A stretch of DNA of 64,000 nt, taken from NCBI GenBank assembly GCA_028095005.1, contig JAMFTS010000044.1:496001-560000 (forward strand), read 5' to 3'. A program made the position numbers and the translations under genes. Source of the stretch: Rhynchospora pubera. Lineage: Eukaryota; Streptophyta; Magnoliopsida; Poales; Cyperaceae. The notes under the pieces are model-generated. The model saw only the letters and a list, made by a program, of their open reading frames with translations, did no database searches and was not told the origin of the DNA. Every line of letters begins with the position of its first letter. Positions within the stretch are counted from its first letter, which is position 1. Shown here piece by piece: positions 1 through 10,564 of the stretch.

Positions 1-1255
1 AACTGAACACAATTACACGCTTTGATCGTTTCAAAATAGGAAAACATATATAAACCATAATCGTCAGTTAATTGATGTTTTGATTGTCTTTTGAAACAAA
101 ACGATTAACGCAAATTAATTTTTGTTTTGTGTCATAAACAAAATGATTAACGAAAATGAATTATTTTGTAGCCGTTTCGTTGCGTTTGCAGCCCTATCCA
201 GCAATTACGTTTTCAGTTGGGCCTGCATATATAATTTGAAGTATCAAGTTTCCAATGTTCTACTCCCCAAACTTATAGCACCTGCATATTGGCTCATTTA
301 TGTATTGGATTAATGTAATTTGAGAATGCATGGAAAAACATATAAATGATTACTTTACCGATATAAAAATTCTTACAATATTTAATTAAAAAGACCCATA
401 ATGTGACCAGATTGAGTTTTGTAGCAATTTTTTTTTTTTTAAGTTTAACGTCATTGGGCTTCTATTAAAAAATAAACCATGTGAAACCGCAAAGGTGAAC
501 ATAAAATCCGTTTAAAGAACATCAATAATGACTTCCATGCAAACCGGTACCCAATAACGCCCCTAACTATTACAATTAAGACCCTAAAAATAATAAAATC
601 TGTAAAAAAGCGAAAACTACTCTTGTACTCGCTGAAAAGACCTCTCATTGATAGTCCGTATGATTCAGTAATGCAACATTTGTCAGCACAAATTGAAAAT
701 TTATATTGATTTTACGTAAACAATCCCCATAGACAAATTGATTGTATAAACACATTCTCGTTTATCCCAAGATAAAAACAAAGATATCTCTGAACTGATT
801 CAACTATTGGAACATGAAATGTACCAACCTCATCTCAAGCCTTACCAAACGGGTGGTTCATCAAAGACCGGAGTCTGACACATATGAAACTAAGTCAATG
901 CTCATCTTATTGACGCCAACATGACGTAATAGACCCTATTCCCTAAAACTTAGATAGTTGGAAAAGGAGGCGGATCCATACCTGGCACTATATGGAACTG
1001 ATATGTAAGAAAAACACCTGCCTCTCTCAGTTCAATGTAGTGAGCAAGATTCTCTCATGAACCGTGGTAAAAATATTTAAAGCAATTTAAAAAATAATTT
1101 GGTTTGGTAAAAAGTAATGTGGTTATAGAACACATGCAGGCATCCGATTTATAGCAATGCTGTTAAATACATAAACATACCCACTAAAAAAGGAAGTACA
1201 AAAAGGTAAACTAAAAAAAAAAAAAAATTCGTAGCATCCAATTGAGCCTCCAATC
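1..1255. other. AT-rich DNA, no gene recognised
   Basis: I see no supported gene, RNA or mobile-element terminus here. Both strands are broken by frequent stops and homopolymer runs. It could be the 3' flank or intron of the minus-strand gene debris that follows, but nothing in the sequence proves it. Confidence 0.4.
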
Positions 1256-1305
1256 CACTCCTTGAGAAAGCATCTGCATCAACCAACATGTCCATACCCT
1301 CCTCT

Positions 1306-1640
1306 TTATATTTTCTGGCACGGTAGGGTAGAGTGTGCTGATTTCAACACTGTACTTGGTGCTTTCTGAAATATGAATTTACCAGTAACCATAATGAGAA
1401 TTGAAATGGACTTGTAGCATGACTTAAATGAATATGTCAATTTGAGTATGGTTCTATATACCAAACCAAGAGAAAAATGATAATTAGAAACAATAAAATG
1501 GGTTAACGTAATTCATAAACATTAATGAATGTGAATCATACCCAAGAGAAGTATCAATTGGCATGTTACCTTGAGTTTTGAAAATAGCTTGTAATTTGTT
1601 TGGGCGCCTTGAACATGAGGAGTATCATCATAAGAATCAT
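1306..1640 (-). CDS. Possible pair of terminal exons, unidentified protein
   Basis: Two minus-strand blocks have splice-like borders. The upper one (1640 down to 1570) is preceded by TTTTTGCAG and followed by GTAACATG. In one frame it is fully open and reads DSYDDTPHVQGAQTNYKLFS followed by KLK. The lower one begins at 1365 after ATATTTCAG. Read in the same phase it stays open for 19 codons, starting KAPSTVLKSA, and meets TAA at 1306-1308. I do not recognise the protein. The exons lie just downstream, on the same strand, of the broken heat-shock-factor tail, but that tail has its own stop at 1776, so they cannot simply be its continuation. They may be untranslated 3' exons or captured gene debris. 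Splice sites were judged by eye. Confidence 0.25.
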
Positions 1641-1775
1641 CTGCAAAAATGATAGTATGTAAATCAAATTAAATTAATAAACTTAAAAATTACATACCTC
1701 TACTAATACTAATCTAATAGATACAACACATGCATCATATAAAGAGACACTTGGATTCTAGTTTTGAAAACATAC

Positions 1776-2205
1776 TCAGACTCCATTGATCCAATTCATA
1801 TCCAGATCAAAGGTCGGGGTTGGGGTCACAGTAAAACTGCTTTCCAATGGCCATGAACACAAACCATCTTCCTTACCATCATCGTAACACAATCGGGGCC
1901 TCTTACAGGGCACCTCTCTCGCGCCCACTGACCGGTCAAGGACACGCGGGTCCTGAGAGACCTTTACCAGAAAGGACAGCATCTGATTGGGCCATCATTC
2001 TGTATCCTTGACACGGCGCCACATTTGGTCCACCTGTGCTTCTAATTCCTTCTGATCTTTTTTGAGATTCGCTAGTCTCGTGCCACAGAGGCATAACCCT
2101 CAACAGCAGAGTAACCATCTTTATTAGCCTCGAATGCACCCTCCTTTTTCTTCTCACAACCGCTGGTATTTCTTTGAAAGATCTGTCGTGGAAAGGTGCA
2201 CAACA
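1776..2205 (-). pseudogene. Heat shock transcription factor (class C-like) C-terminal pseudogene
   Basis: Read on the minus strand, the frame running from about 2075 to the stop at 1776 gives LANLKKDQKELEAQVDQMW, then RRVKDTE, a stop, and PNQMLSFLVKVSQDP. This matches the heptad-repeat (HR-A/B) oligomerisation region and following QMxxFLxK segment of plant heat shock factors. It then carries a short basic patch (KRPR) typical of their nuclear localisation signal. Family knowledge: these factors bind heat shock elements as trimers through an N-terminal domain. That DNA-binding domain is not visible here. The copy is broken: a TGA at 1995-1997 sits where the family has an arginine before RP, and the upstream part (2200-2080, including EKKKEGAFEANKDGY) is in a different frame, implying a frameshift near 2080. 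A CAG just above 2200 could be an old splice acceptor. Class C is the best fit by the spacing of the heptads and the short tail; class assignment is inference. Confidence 0.7.
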
Positions 2206-3590
2206 TATTTTTCCACATACCATCATATTTATAGTCATAATAATATCAGAAAATAAAATATCTACATTCATTCTGCCATAAATATAATTTTTAATGTATT
2301 TAAACCAAAAATAATGCCCTTAGAAGGTGCACAACCTGTAAATCAAAGCTCACAATATTTAATGCCGTTAATTATTCTCATAAATTTGAATCAAATTATT
2401 AATATTAATATACATAAATAAGATATACTGATATACACAAATAAAGTAACCTTGTTATACTCAAATAACCCCATATAATTAATTGATGTTGTTATAAAAA
2501 TTGAGACTCAATTTCACATCCTATGATTTATCCTGGTCATTTAATTGAGATACAGTACAGAATCATTTCCATTTATATCCATGCTACATTCATTTCGATA
2601 TTTAAATATATATTTTTCAATTCCAAATGGTAATACAGCCTACCTTCTTTCAAATCCAAATTCAGCAGCAGATCTAATACATGATTAATTATATATAATC
2701 TTATTTTGCTGACAACACATGACCTTACCATCGATTAATTCTATTTGTTTGATTCTTGGTCAAATCAAGCAAGGTTGACTTGTATTTTATTGTATTATAA
2801 AAAATATAATTAGTGAGGCATATTTGATAAATGCTGAGATGCTGACGAAATACAATTTCAAGTATTTGATGATCAATACCTGAGGCATGATAGAAAAAAA
2901 ACGCTAACTGTTTTCTTAAAATGAAAGAGGACAACTATACCTAAATTTCGAATAATAATAAGAATAAGCAGTAAAAGGAATGGTACCCTGCTATTTTTGG
3001 TCATTGTAATATCAAGTACAATATTATCCTACCAAACACAATAGTTTGATTTTTTCAGAGAGCATCTGAAAAAAAATGAATATATGTAAAAGTACAAATG
3101 TTGCCATCTAATATTATTTTAATTTGATATGCTAGTCACATTAAGATTTGAAAATGACGCAAGAAGAAGCGACAATTTTCAGCCATTACAGGCTACTGCC
3201 GATCAAACATTGAGAACCAGCATCGACATGCCTCGGCTTATAATATTTTTTTAAGAAAAATCTAATTTAATCACCAAATAAAGAGAGGCAAAATAATTCA
3301 ACCCATATCTTCTGATCAACATTCAGCAACCTAATTCCAAGCAAATCGATCAAAGGTATTCATCCCAAATGGAAATCAATAACTCATCCGATGATGGAGT
3401 AATGTCACCTGAAAACGGAGTGAGGCCTTGAGATTTGTGCGTCCAGAGATAAGGCTAACCCCTACCTTCCTTCTCTACGCTCGTGCTATACACATGAGTG
3501 TTGTTGCAGCAACCTAAGAAACGTTATAGAAAATTTCAATTTCAGCAGAAAACAAATGTTGCGGATCTCAATAATACTAAAAATGGAAAG
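2206..3590. other. AT-rich spacer between two gene fragments
   Basis: No coding segment is recognisable on either strand. It separates two same-strand gene fragments (HSF-like and B55-like) and might be intron in an old chimeric transcript. I found no heat-shock-factor DNA-binding domain in it. Confidence 0.35.
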
Positions 3591-3600
3591 AAATATGTAC

Positions 3601-3745
3601 CTCCCTGTACTTCTTCTCTGGCCGTACGCTCGCCAAAGAACTGGGAGAACCTCCAGGGCGGCAAATCGGACGGCCCACATGCAGCCACATCACCCGACTT
3701 CAGATTCATCTCGAAAATGTATGGATCTAAGGAGAGATCATCCAA
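3601..3745 (-). pseudogene. First-exon-like fragment of PP2A regulatory subunit B55
   Basis: From an ATG at 3745 the minus strand reads MDDLSLDPYIFEMNLKSGD and then, after a short stretch, PPWRFSQFFGERTAREEVQ. In plants the B55 (PR55/B) subunit of protein phosphatase 2A begins with a very similar (E)WRFSQVFGERTAGEEVQ segment just before its WD40 propeller. The open segment ends at a plausible donor (GGAG, then GTACAT at 3600-3595). None of the WD40 repeats that should follow are visible lower on this strand, so this looks like an isolated first exon. Two conserved positions differ (V to F, G to R). It may be a fragment captured by a transposon, or the start of a chimeric gene. Recognition is by motif only. 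Confidence 0.55.
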
Positions 3746-3959
3746 GGATTTTGCTTTTCTTTTCCATCTGTCTCACTCGTTCCTCTTGAGAATAGAAAAG
3801 GGAGGACAAATGAAGACTTCTCGGATCTTGCATACGGGAAAAGAGAAGAAAAAGAGGTAATACAGGAAAAAAAACGAAGGTAATAAATCAGAAGCAATGA
3901 AACTTAGCGTATGGTTGAGGAAGGAGAAGGAAGAGGGAAAGTAAACACATGAGAGATCA

Positions 3960-4329
3960 GAACGAGAAAGATCGTATTTTATTGATTAATGAAGGTTTAC
4001 AGTATGTTTGTTACAAGCTCCTTTCGCTATCAAAATGCCAATTCCTTCTACAATGAGTCAATGATCTACCCTATAACTGCCTGCTCCATAACTGCCTGCT
4101 AGCGTCACCCGACAGTCGTTAGCCCACTTGTCCTCCTAAATTCGCCCGACATGTCTTCAGCTCGGCATCTCACCTTCGTCTGTCAAGGCTCTTTCTTCCA
4201 AAACATACTCAGAAATATCTCCTACTTTAGGACTTTTGGGCGAGGCACGAAGTGACGAAATTCTTGAGTTCCGAACATAAGACTTTTGTGTGAGGCACGA
4301 AATGACGAAGCCCTAAAACTGTGTTGTGC
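3960..4329. repeat. Repeat-like segment with a 49-base tandem duplication
   Basis: A direct duplication with period 49 is visible: GACTTTTGGGCGAGGCACGA at 4232 and GACTTTTGTGTGAGGCACGA at 4281, each followed by (A/G)TGACGAA. The preceding part (3960-4200) resembles plant copia LTR tails in wording, but no terminus or primer site is present, so I do not assign it to a family. Confidence 0.35.
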
Positions 4330-4920
4330 TAGCATTTTTAGAAACTGACAAGTTTTAACACGACACAATTCAACACGACACGACACGGTTACAACACGAT
4401 ACAACACGATTTTTATTTTATTTTAAAATTTAAAAAATATAATAAAAATATTAATATATTATAAAAACTAAGGATGAATTGAATTTTAAGAGAAAAAATA
4501 TTTTACAGAAATTATAATTAAAAATTTCAAATAATTAATACTATGTAATTTGTATTTTATTATCTAGTTAATTAATTATTATATTGTATCATCATGAATT
4601 ATTATCATATTATTTAATGGCAATTATATAATCGATTTATAAAATTTAATACAATTTTTTCTCTTTTTTCGCTAATTTTTAAATATATTTAACTATTTTT
4701 AGAAAAAAAAAAGAAAAAGAAAATGTTGACATGGTTCGACACGGGTGTGTTGTATCGTGTCAACAAGGCATGTCAATTTCCATAGCGTATTGACATTTTC
4801 TCTACTTAACACGACACGACACGACACGGTTTCAAATCCGACCCGTGTAAACACGACATGACACGGTGCCAAACACGACCGTGTTTGCCACGACACACCA
4901 CGATACAACAAGATTACAAT
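4330..4920. repeat. CACGAC-rich repeat element (hAT-like debris)
   Basis: Clusters of ACACGACACGAC units flank a very AT-rich core: one cluster at about 4355-4410 and a denser one at about 4735-4915. In plants such sub-terminal CACGACACG arrays are typical of some non-autonomous DNA transposons. No clean terminal inverted repeat or target duplication could be fixed. A related array lies at 30915-31240. Confidence 0.45.
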
Positions 4921-5030
4921 TCACTACCAACCGTAGGTTGGTTGAGACGACGTTAGTACATCGGTAATAAAAGTGATTTTTCAGTTTTTTTTACAGTTGT
5001 ACTTCTAGGAGACGAGACTTCATTCACATT

Positions 5031-5191
5031 GGCACCGTTTGTATGCGTTGAGAAGAAGATAGGAAGAAGGAAGAAGGAAAAAAATAAATTATAAATAATC
5101 TAAACTCTTCACAAAGTTACACATTCTCAATATTTCTTCCCACTTCTTTTCTTCTTCCTTCTTTCCACATCTATCTTATCTAAACGGAGCC
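5031..5191. mobile_element. Tourist-like (PIF/Harbinger) MITE, copy 1
   Basis: Termini are GGCACCGTTTG and AAACGGAGCC, flanked by the 3-base direct repeat ATT (5028-5030 and 5192-5194). The interior shares TCTTCACAAAGTTACACA with the five other copies in this window. Short inverted termini starting GG and a 3-base target duplication are the signature of Tourist elements. Confidence 0.8.
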
Positions 5192-5204
5192 ATTGGTGGT
5201 AAAA

Positions 5205-5345
5205 ACGCTTTAATCCATGTGCATTGACTTCGCTGTCAGACACTGACAAATTGACGGGCTCATTGACCAAAGCAAGGTGCCAATTTTCACTTCAAAAGAT
5301 TGCTAATCTTGCACTTGTAAAATTGTTTAGATTAGAAAAAAAGAA
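5205..5345 (+). repeat. Block W, proximal part (first copy of host module)
   Basis: AATCCATGTGCATT, GACAAATTGACGGGCTCAT and GCTAATCTTGCACTTGTAA are shared in order with block Z (about 15007-15115) and block X (about 47450-47540). The Tourist MITE at 5031 and foldback element at 5463 sit beside or within this copy. The rest of the module resumes at 6028. Confidence 0.6.
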
Positions 5346-5462
5346 AATTAAAGAAAATTAAAGGAAGCAATACAAAACAACAAAAATGAATCCTTTCGCA
5401 GATCTTGACCGAAAGTAAAAAGTGATTTCAACAATAAGGATAACATTTCATTTCTGTAAAAA

Positions 5463-5876
5463 GAGTAAATCTATTGTGAACCATGATACATAGAGCGTTC
5501 CGTGCACCACGACCGTTTGATCAGTGAGTTTGCAAATTGACAAATCTAATTTAACCAATTCAATATATATATTGAAATCTCATAGAAAACAAAATTTTAT
5601 AATTTTTGAAATATTTTTACTATTTTTTCGAATTTTTTAAAACTTGCCATTTTTTACTTACAAATTAGTGTATTTATAGCAAAAAATGGCAAGTTTTAAA
5701 AAATTCGTAAAAAATAGAAAAAAAAATTCTAAAATTTGTAAAATTTTGTTTACTATGAGATTTCAATATATAGATTGGATAGGTTAAATTAGATTTGACA
5801 ATTTATGAAACCACCAACCAAAACGGTCATTGTGCACGAGAGCTTATATTAACCATGGTTCACAATAGATTTACTC
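5463..5876. mobile_element. Foldback MITE FB1 (complete copy)
   Basis: The left end GAGTAAATCTATTGTGAACC is the exact reverse complement of the right end at 5857-5876. The inverted arms extend inward at lower identity (GCAAGTTTT/AAAACTTGC near the centre), so the whole 414 bases can fold on itself. A half copy containing only the left arm lies at 15848. Confidence 0.7.
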
Positions 5877-6027
5877 CTATAAAAATTATACTATCTAAAA
5901 TAAGTGTTTTAGATTGATTTATTAATATCAGTTGGAATGAAATTTCAAAATGTTCATAAATAAATCTGAAAGTTAGTACTCATTTTAATTTGGATTCGTC
6001 AAATAAGAAAAACAGGAGTTACCGATA

Positions 6028-6205
6028 TACTTAAGAGCAGATAATTAAAGGGACAACCGCAAAACTCTAATAAATTTCTGAAAAGTGAAAAGTACATTTT
6101 AAATTTATATCAATCAATTTAATTTATGTACTCATATTTTGAAGTTATTAAGTCTTATGATTAAGACAAATTTCTCTCTATTTATCTTTACTACTTATAA
6201 AAGCA
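6028..6205 (+). repeat. Block W, distal part
   Basis: GAGCAGATAATTA, GGACAAC and the following TTTACATCAATTAAT-like stretch match 47827-47990, which lies upstream of peptide gene B. Homology fades near 6205. It resumes after the Helitron-like insertion at about 13570, immediately upstream of peptide gene A. This interruption is what suggests that 6206-13142 is an insertion. Confidence 0.5.
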
Positions 6206-8075
6206 CCAGTCTAAAGGTCTATCCAAATTTGAGTTCAAAGATGCAAACAATTGTTTACCCAATGCAATATAGACCATAGATTGATTATTATCTAATCAGA
6301 TGAGTGGTCTGAATAATGAGTTACAAGGATTAAACCTTTCATATAGATGTGTTAACTTTCGCTGGCAGAGCGGCTATGTGCTGGTTTTAAACTGCCGATA
6401 CGAGAGTTCGATTCTCCGTGCTTTTTATCAATTTGTTTAGCTTTTCAGTTCCGATGTCTTTCTAAAAGCAGGCCCCTTCTCCACCCTTTCACCTTCCGCT
6501 GTTCTTTCCCATCAAACTTTCCAGAGAAGGAAACCAAAACAAATCAAGAAGGAAAACCACGATACTTTCTCCCTCCGGATGCCATCTCACCTTCGCCCCC
6601 CTCCTCACTTCCTCATTGCCGCCATAGCGATCGATATGGAAACAAATCCGGTCGCCTGAAAATTCCACAGCGATCGATCAGATCTCATCTCTCTGCTTTC
6701 CCTCGATCTGGTATGGAAACATACCTTGTGGCTCTGCTTTCCTTGTATGCACGGCGCCTCTAAATTGGAAAGATTTTTCAATCGCAGCTGTCAGCTAGAG
6801 TTTCCTCTCCTCTGCCGCACCTCTACTATGTGGCTCTCCTTCCCTGCCAAATTTCAAGTCCATCACTCCTCCTCCCCTGCCTCTCTCACCTTCTCCCTTC
6901 TCTCCTTCTTCGTTCATTGCCATCCTGGGCGGCCTCGCCCCAACTGAGTGGATCTCCACTTCTAATCAACTCAAACAGGTTTTCATTACTTACAATACAA
7001 TGTTTATATTTACTTTTTATTTCGATTTTTTTCCATTTGTCGTATTTGTTTGTTAGTTTTCGTGTTGAATGTGCTGTTTAGTAGATCTGAAGAAGGCAAC
7101 ACTCATGGAAGATCTTCAATGCGGCGATGGTCTCGAAAGTGAACTGGAGATGGCAGCAGGGGATGAAAACCTGCGACAGTTCTTCGAGGAGGCAGGATTA
7201 GTCAAATGAAAGATGGTCTCCATTTGTGACCTCTTGACCAGCCTACAATAGGCAAATGACAAGAGAAAATCGTTACACAAGGCAGAGGGTTTGAAATGTA
7301 TTTGACCTCCATACGTGACCTCTGACATCTATCAGGTTTTCATTTAATTTTCTTTATTTCTCATTTCTTCATTTAGCCTGGTCTTTGACCGTTTATCATT
7401 GAAATTTCAAGTTCGTCAGTTAGATATGTTCAATACACATGTTAAATTAACTATCTTTGATAATTAAGACATTGAATCTACACTGGTTGGTACTGGTGCC
7501 TTGTGTTGTGCCAGTATTGGATATGTCATGTACTTGTATAACCTTCTATTTAGTTTGCAAAATAGTATTATTGGTACCGACGGATCTTAATTTCTGACAT
7601 TCTGGTAATCTAATGAATTAACAAAAAGTCTCCTTGTTTCTTTTTCCTACCTTGTGACACGGCTACTGGCATCGTATGGTTGTTTAATTGAGAGATGCGT
7701 GACTGTCAAGAAGGCCAATCCAAGACATTATACCGCTGATATTCCACTGGTATCATTAAAATTATTCTAATTATGTTTTTGTAATTTGGAGATAAGTTTA
7801 AATTTTGTATAGCGAAAAGGTTATCTGATAATTTGTTTTTCTACAATATTTGCTTTAATCGTAGTTAGAATAAAAAAAGGGACATCAAGGATAATCACCT
7901 AAAATTTTTTTTTCTAAGTAGAATATCCTCTCTCCCATCTGTTATTTTTGTTTGAATTGTTTATATGCATAAAAAAATTGTGTTATAACAGATGTCAGTA
8001 TGTCACATCGTAAGTTTGAGCACCCATGCCATGGTTCTCTTGGCTTCCTCCCAAGGAAGCAGTCCAAGTGTCCAA
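6206..8075 (+). mobile_element. Helitron-like insertion, left part
   Basis: This stretch interrupts the homology between the W/A and X/B modules and is continuous, apart from the LTR composite, with the Helitron 3' end at 13142. It holds a CT-rich leader (about 6470-6950) followed by AT-rich DNA with donor-like CAGGTTTTCATT at about 6977 and 7334. No Rep/helicase coding is visible, so it would be non-autonomous. I could not fix the 5' TC terminus. Confidence 0.4.
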
Positions 8076-8080
8076 CCGTC

Positions 8081-9018
8081 TGTCACGTCCCGCACCGACG
8101 GGTCGCGGGACGCGAGGCGGAACGGTATCTTCTGCACCCATCCGACGGTCCGTCAACCTACGTCGCAACAGAAAAACAAACAGAGTCAGGTACAAACCTC
8201 AGTAACCGGTTATTTAACGACGCAGCTTCTCTACATTTAATTAATATAACAAAGTTTAATCAGACCGAATTAATCCACAGAACAAATAATATATTTTACG
8301 GAGATAAGCGAGTCCAGACAGTCAATCAGTCAGTCACAGTGGTCCCTCCCCGATCTCAGGAGGATCAGGACCGGCCCCTCCCCGAACTCAGGAGGATCAG
8401 GACTCAAAATTCATATCCAATTCCACATCCAATTCCGAACTCGATAACCCGTAAAATATACCAATCACAATTCAAATAAACATATTCAATCAAAACCAAA
8501 CGATAAATCAAATCAATCAATCAATACGAAATTAAATACAGAGAAGTCCGGTTACCTGATAAAACGATCCAGAAATCAATAGACAAATCAAATCGACTAT
8601 CCTGACTGCGACGTAGACTCAGAATTCCAACGGTTGATGAATCAAAACTCCAATCGACTAATCTAATCAATTTCATGAATATCTCAAACTAACCTTCTAA
8701 TATTTATTTGGGTCTTCTTCATTTGATTCGGTTGAAAAAAAATGAAAGAAGCTGATAATGGAATTTATATCAAACAGATTGAAGGAAATAAGGACACGTA
8801 GAGGAAAGGTAAGGAGCATGTGGCAGGTTACAAACTATCATTGGACATTATTTATTTTTTTTTCAACTCGGCTAAAGAGGTGGTCAAGGGCGGTTAAATT
8901 TTCTTTCTTTTGCTTTCGGTCAAGGACAATGAATACAAATTGACTAGTCAAAGGTAAAATTTTGGTCAAAGTTAGTCAACTTGGTCAAAGTCGAACAAAA
9001 TAAATATCAGGTGTTACA
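8081..9018 (-). repeat. LTR A, copy 1 (minus orientation)
   Basis: On the minus strand this LTR begins TGTAACACCTGA at 9018 and ends ACGTGACA at 8081. It is 938 bases, the same length as copy 2. Visible differences from copy 2 include single substitutions near 8256, 8401, 8637 and 8846. Confidence 0.8.
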
Positions 9019-9159
9019 TTCTCCCCTCCTTCAAAAGAATTTCGTCCACGAAATTCAAACAGACGATAACAAATGGAATCCAATTAAACAGAAATCAAAT
9101 TTCAAATGAAAAGACATGGACCCAAACACAGTCCGAGGAACGAATGCTCTGATACCATC
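9019..9159 (-). other. Minimal internal stub with PBS and polypurine tract, copy 1
   Basis: Only 141 bases separate the two LTRs. On the minus strand TGGTATCAGAGC (9146-9157), complementary to initiator-Met tRNA, lies 2 bases from one LTR. GGAGGGGAGAA, a polypurine tract, abuts the other at 9019. GAATTTCGTGGACGAAATTC just upstream of the tract is the usual gypsy pol-end wording. All gag-pol is missing. Confidence 0.75.
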
Positions 9160-10097
9160 TGTCACGTCCCGCACCGACGGGTCGCGGGACGCGAGGCGGA
9201 ACGGTATCTTCTGCACCCATCCGACGGTCCGTCAACCTACGTCGCAACAGAAAAACAAACAGAGTCAGGTACAAACCTCAGTAACCGGTTATTTAACGAC
9301 GCAGCTTCTCTACATTTAATTAATATAACAAAGTTCAATCAGACCGAATTAATCCACAGAACAAATAATATATTTTACGGAGATAAGCGAGTCCAGACAG
9401 TCAATCAGTCAGTCACAGTGGTCCCTCCCCGATCTCAGGAGGATCAGGACCGGCCCCTCCCCGAACTCAGGAGGATCAGGGCTCAAAATTCATATCCAAT
9501 TCCACATCCAATTCCGAACTCGATAACCCGTAAAATATACCAATCACAATTCAAATAAACATATTCAATCAAAACCAAACGATAAATCAAATCAATCAAT
9601 CAATACGAAATTAAATACAGAGAAGTCCGGTTACCTGATAAAACGATCCAGAAATCAATAGACAAATCAAATCGACTATCCTGACTGCGACGTAGACTCA
9701 GAATTCCAACGGTTGATAAATCAAAACTCCAATCGACTAATCTAATCAATTTCATGAATATCTCAAACTAACCTTCTAATATTTATTTGGGTCTTCTTCA
9801 TTTGATTCGGTTGAAAAAAAATGAAAGAAGCTGATAATGGAATTTATATCAAACAGATTGAAGGAAATAAGGACACGTAGAGGAAAGGTAAGGAGCATGT
9901 GGCAGGTTACAAACTATCATTGGTCATTATTTATTTTTTTTTCAACTCGGCTAAAGAGGTGGTCAAGGGCGGTTAAATTTTCTTTCTTTTGCTTTCGGTC
10001 AAGGACAATGAATACAAATTGACTAGTCAAAGGTAAAATTTTGGTCAAAGTTAGTCAACTTGGTCAAAGTCGAACAAAATAAATATCAGGTGTTACA
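9160..10097 (-). repeat. LTR A, copy 2 (minus orientation)
   Basis: A 938-base direct repeat of 8081-9018, with the same TG and CA termini. Together with its 141-base stub it makes a tandem LTR-plus-stub unit repeated twice with a period of 1079 bases. Confidence 0.8.
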
Positions 10098-10238
10098 TTC
10101 TCCCCTCCTTCAAAAGAATTTCGTCCACGAAATTCAAACAGACGATAACAAATGGAATCCAATTAAACAGAAATCAAATTTCAAATGAAAAGACATGGAC
10201 CCAAACACAGTCCGAGGAACGAATGCTCTGATACCACA
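10098..10238 (-). other. Minimal internal stub, copy 2
   Basis: Second copy of the stub with polypurine tract and PBS (GCTCTGATACCA on the plus strand at 10225-10236). It is joined through CA to the palindrome at 10239. Confidence 0.7.
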
Positions 10239-10559
10239 TGTGACACCCCGTCAAATACAGTAACTGCACGGTACATGACGGAGTGCCCGCCGCGGATGCC
10301 AGCTGCAACCGCAAGGCTTAACTAAGTCTGATTTATAAATTAAATCTAATTATATACAATTATTATACAGAAAAAAATATAAACTTATATTATATTAAAG
10401 TAAATATTTATAAGTTTATATTTTTTTCTGTATAATAATTGTATATAATTAGATTTAATTTATAAATCAGACTTAGTTAAGCCTTGCGGTTGCAGCTGGC
10501 ATCCGCGGCGGGCACTCCGTCATGTACCGTGCAGTTACTGTATTTGACGGGGTGTCACA
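10239..10559. repeat. Perfect 321-base palindrome made of LTR 3' ends
   Basis: The arms 10239-10389 and 10409-10559 are exact reverse complements (151 bases) around a 19-base AT-rich centre. Each arm ends outward in TGTGACACCCCGTC / GACGGGGTGTCACA. The outer 90 or so bases of each arm match the end of the LTRs of the 18560-26109 element (shared GCATCCGCGGCGGGCACTCC and GTATT(C/T)GA(T/C)GGGGTGTCACA). It occupies the place of a 5' LTR in the composite. Confidence 0.9.
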
Positions 10560-10564
10560 CCGTC

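Larger units (their letters stand above)
8081..10559 (-). mobile_element. Composite gypsy-type LTR insertion ending in a palindrome
   Basis: The whole 2479-base block is flanked by one 5-base target duplication, CCGTC (8076-8080 and 10560-10564), and starts TG and ends CA. Read on the minus strand it is a 321-base palindrome, PBS, 125-base stub, polypurine tract, 938-base LTR, PBS, stub, polypurine tract, 938-base LTR. There is no coding sequence. The two LTRs differ at only a few positions by eye, so the structure is young. It sits inside the Helitron-like DNA. Confidence 0.8.

Noticed and set aside
1936..2271. 111-codon minus-strand ORF
   Set aside because: It is another frame of the HSF pseudogene; the homologous residues lie in the neighbouring frames.
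6361..6420. tRNA-like sequence (GGCAGAGCGG, then GAGAGTTCGATTCTC)
   Set aside because: It has box A/B-like words, but the acceptor stem does not pair, the T stem is broken and the would-be anticodon loop is irregular. At best a tRNA-derived relic.
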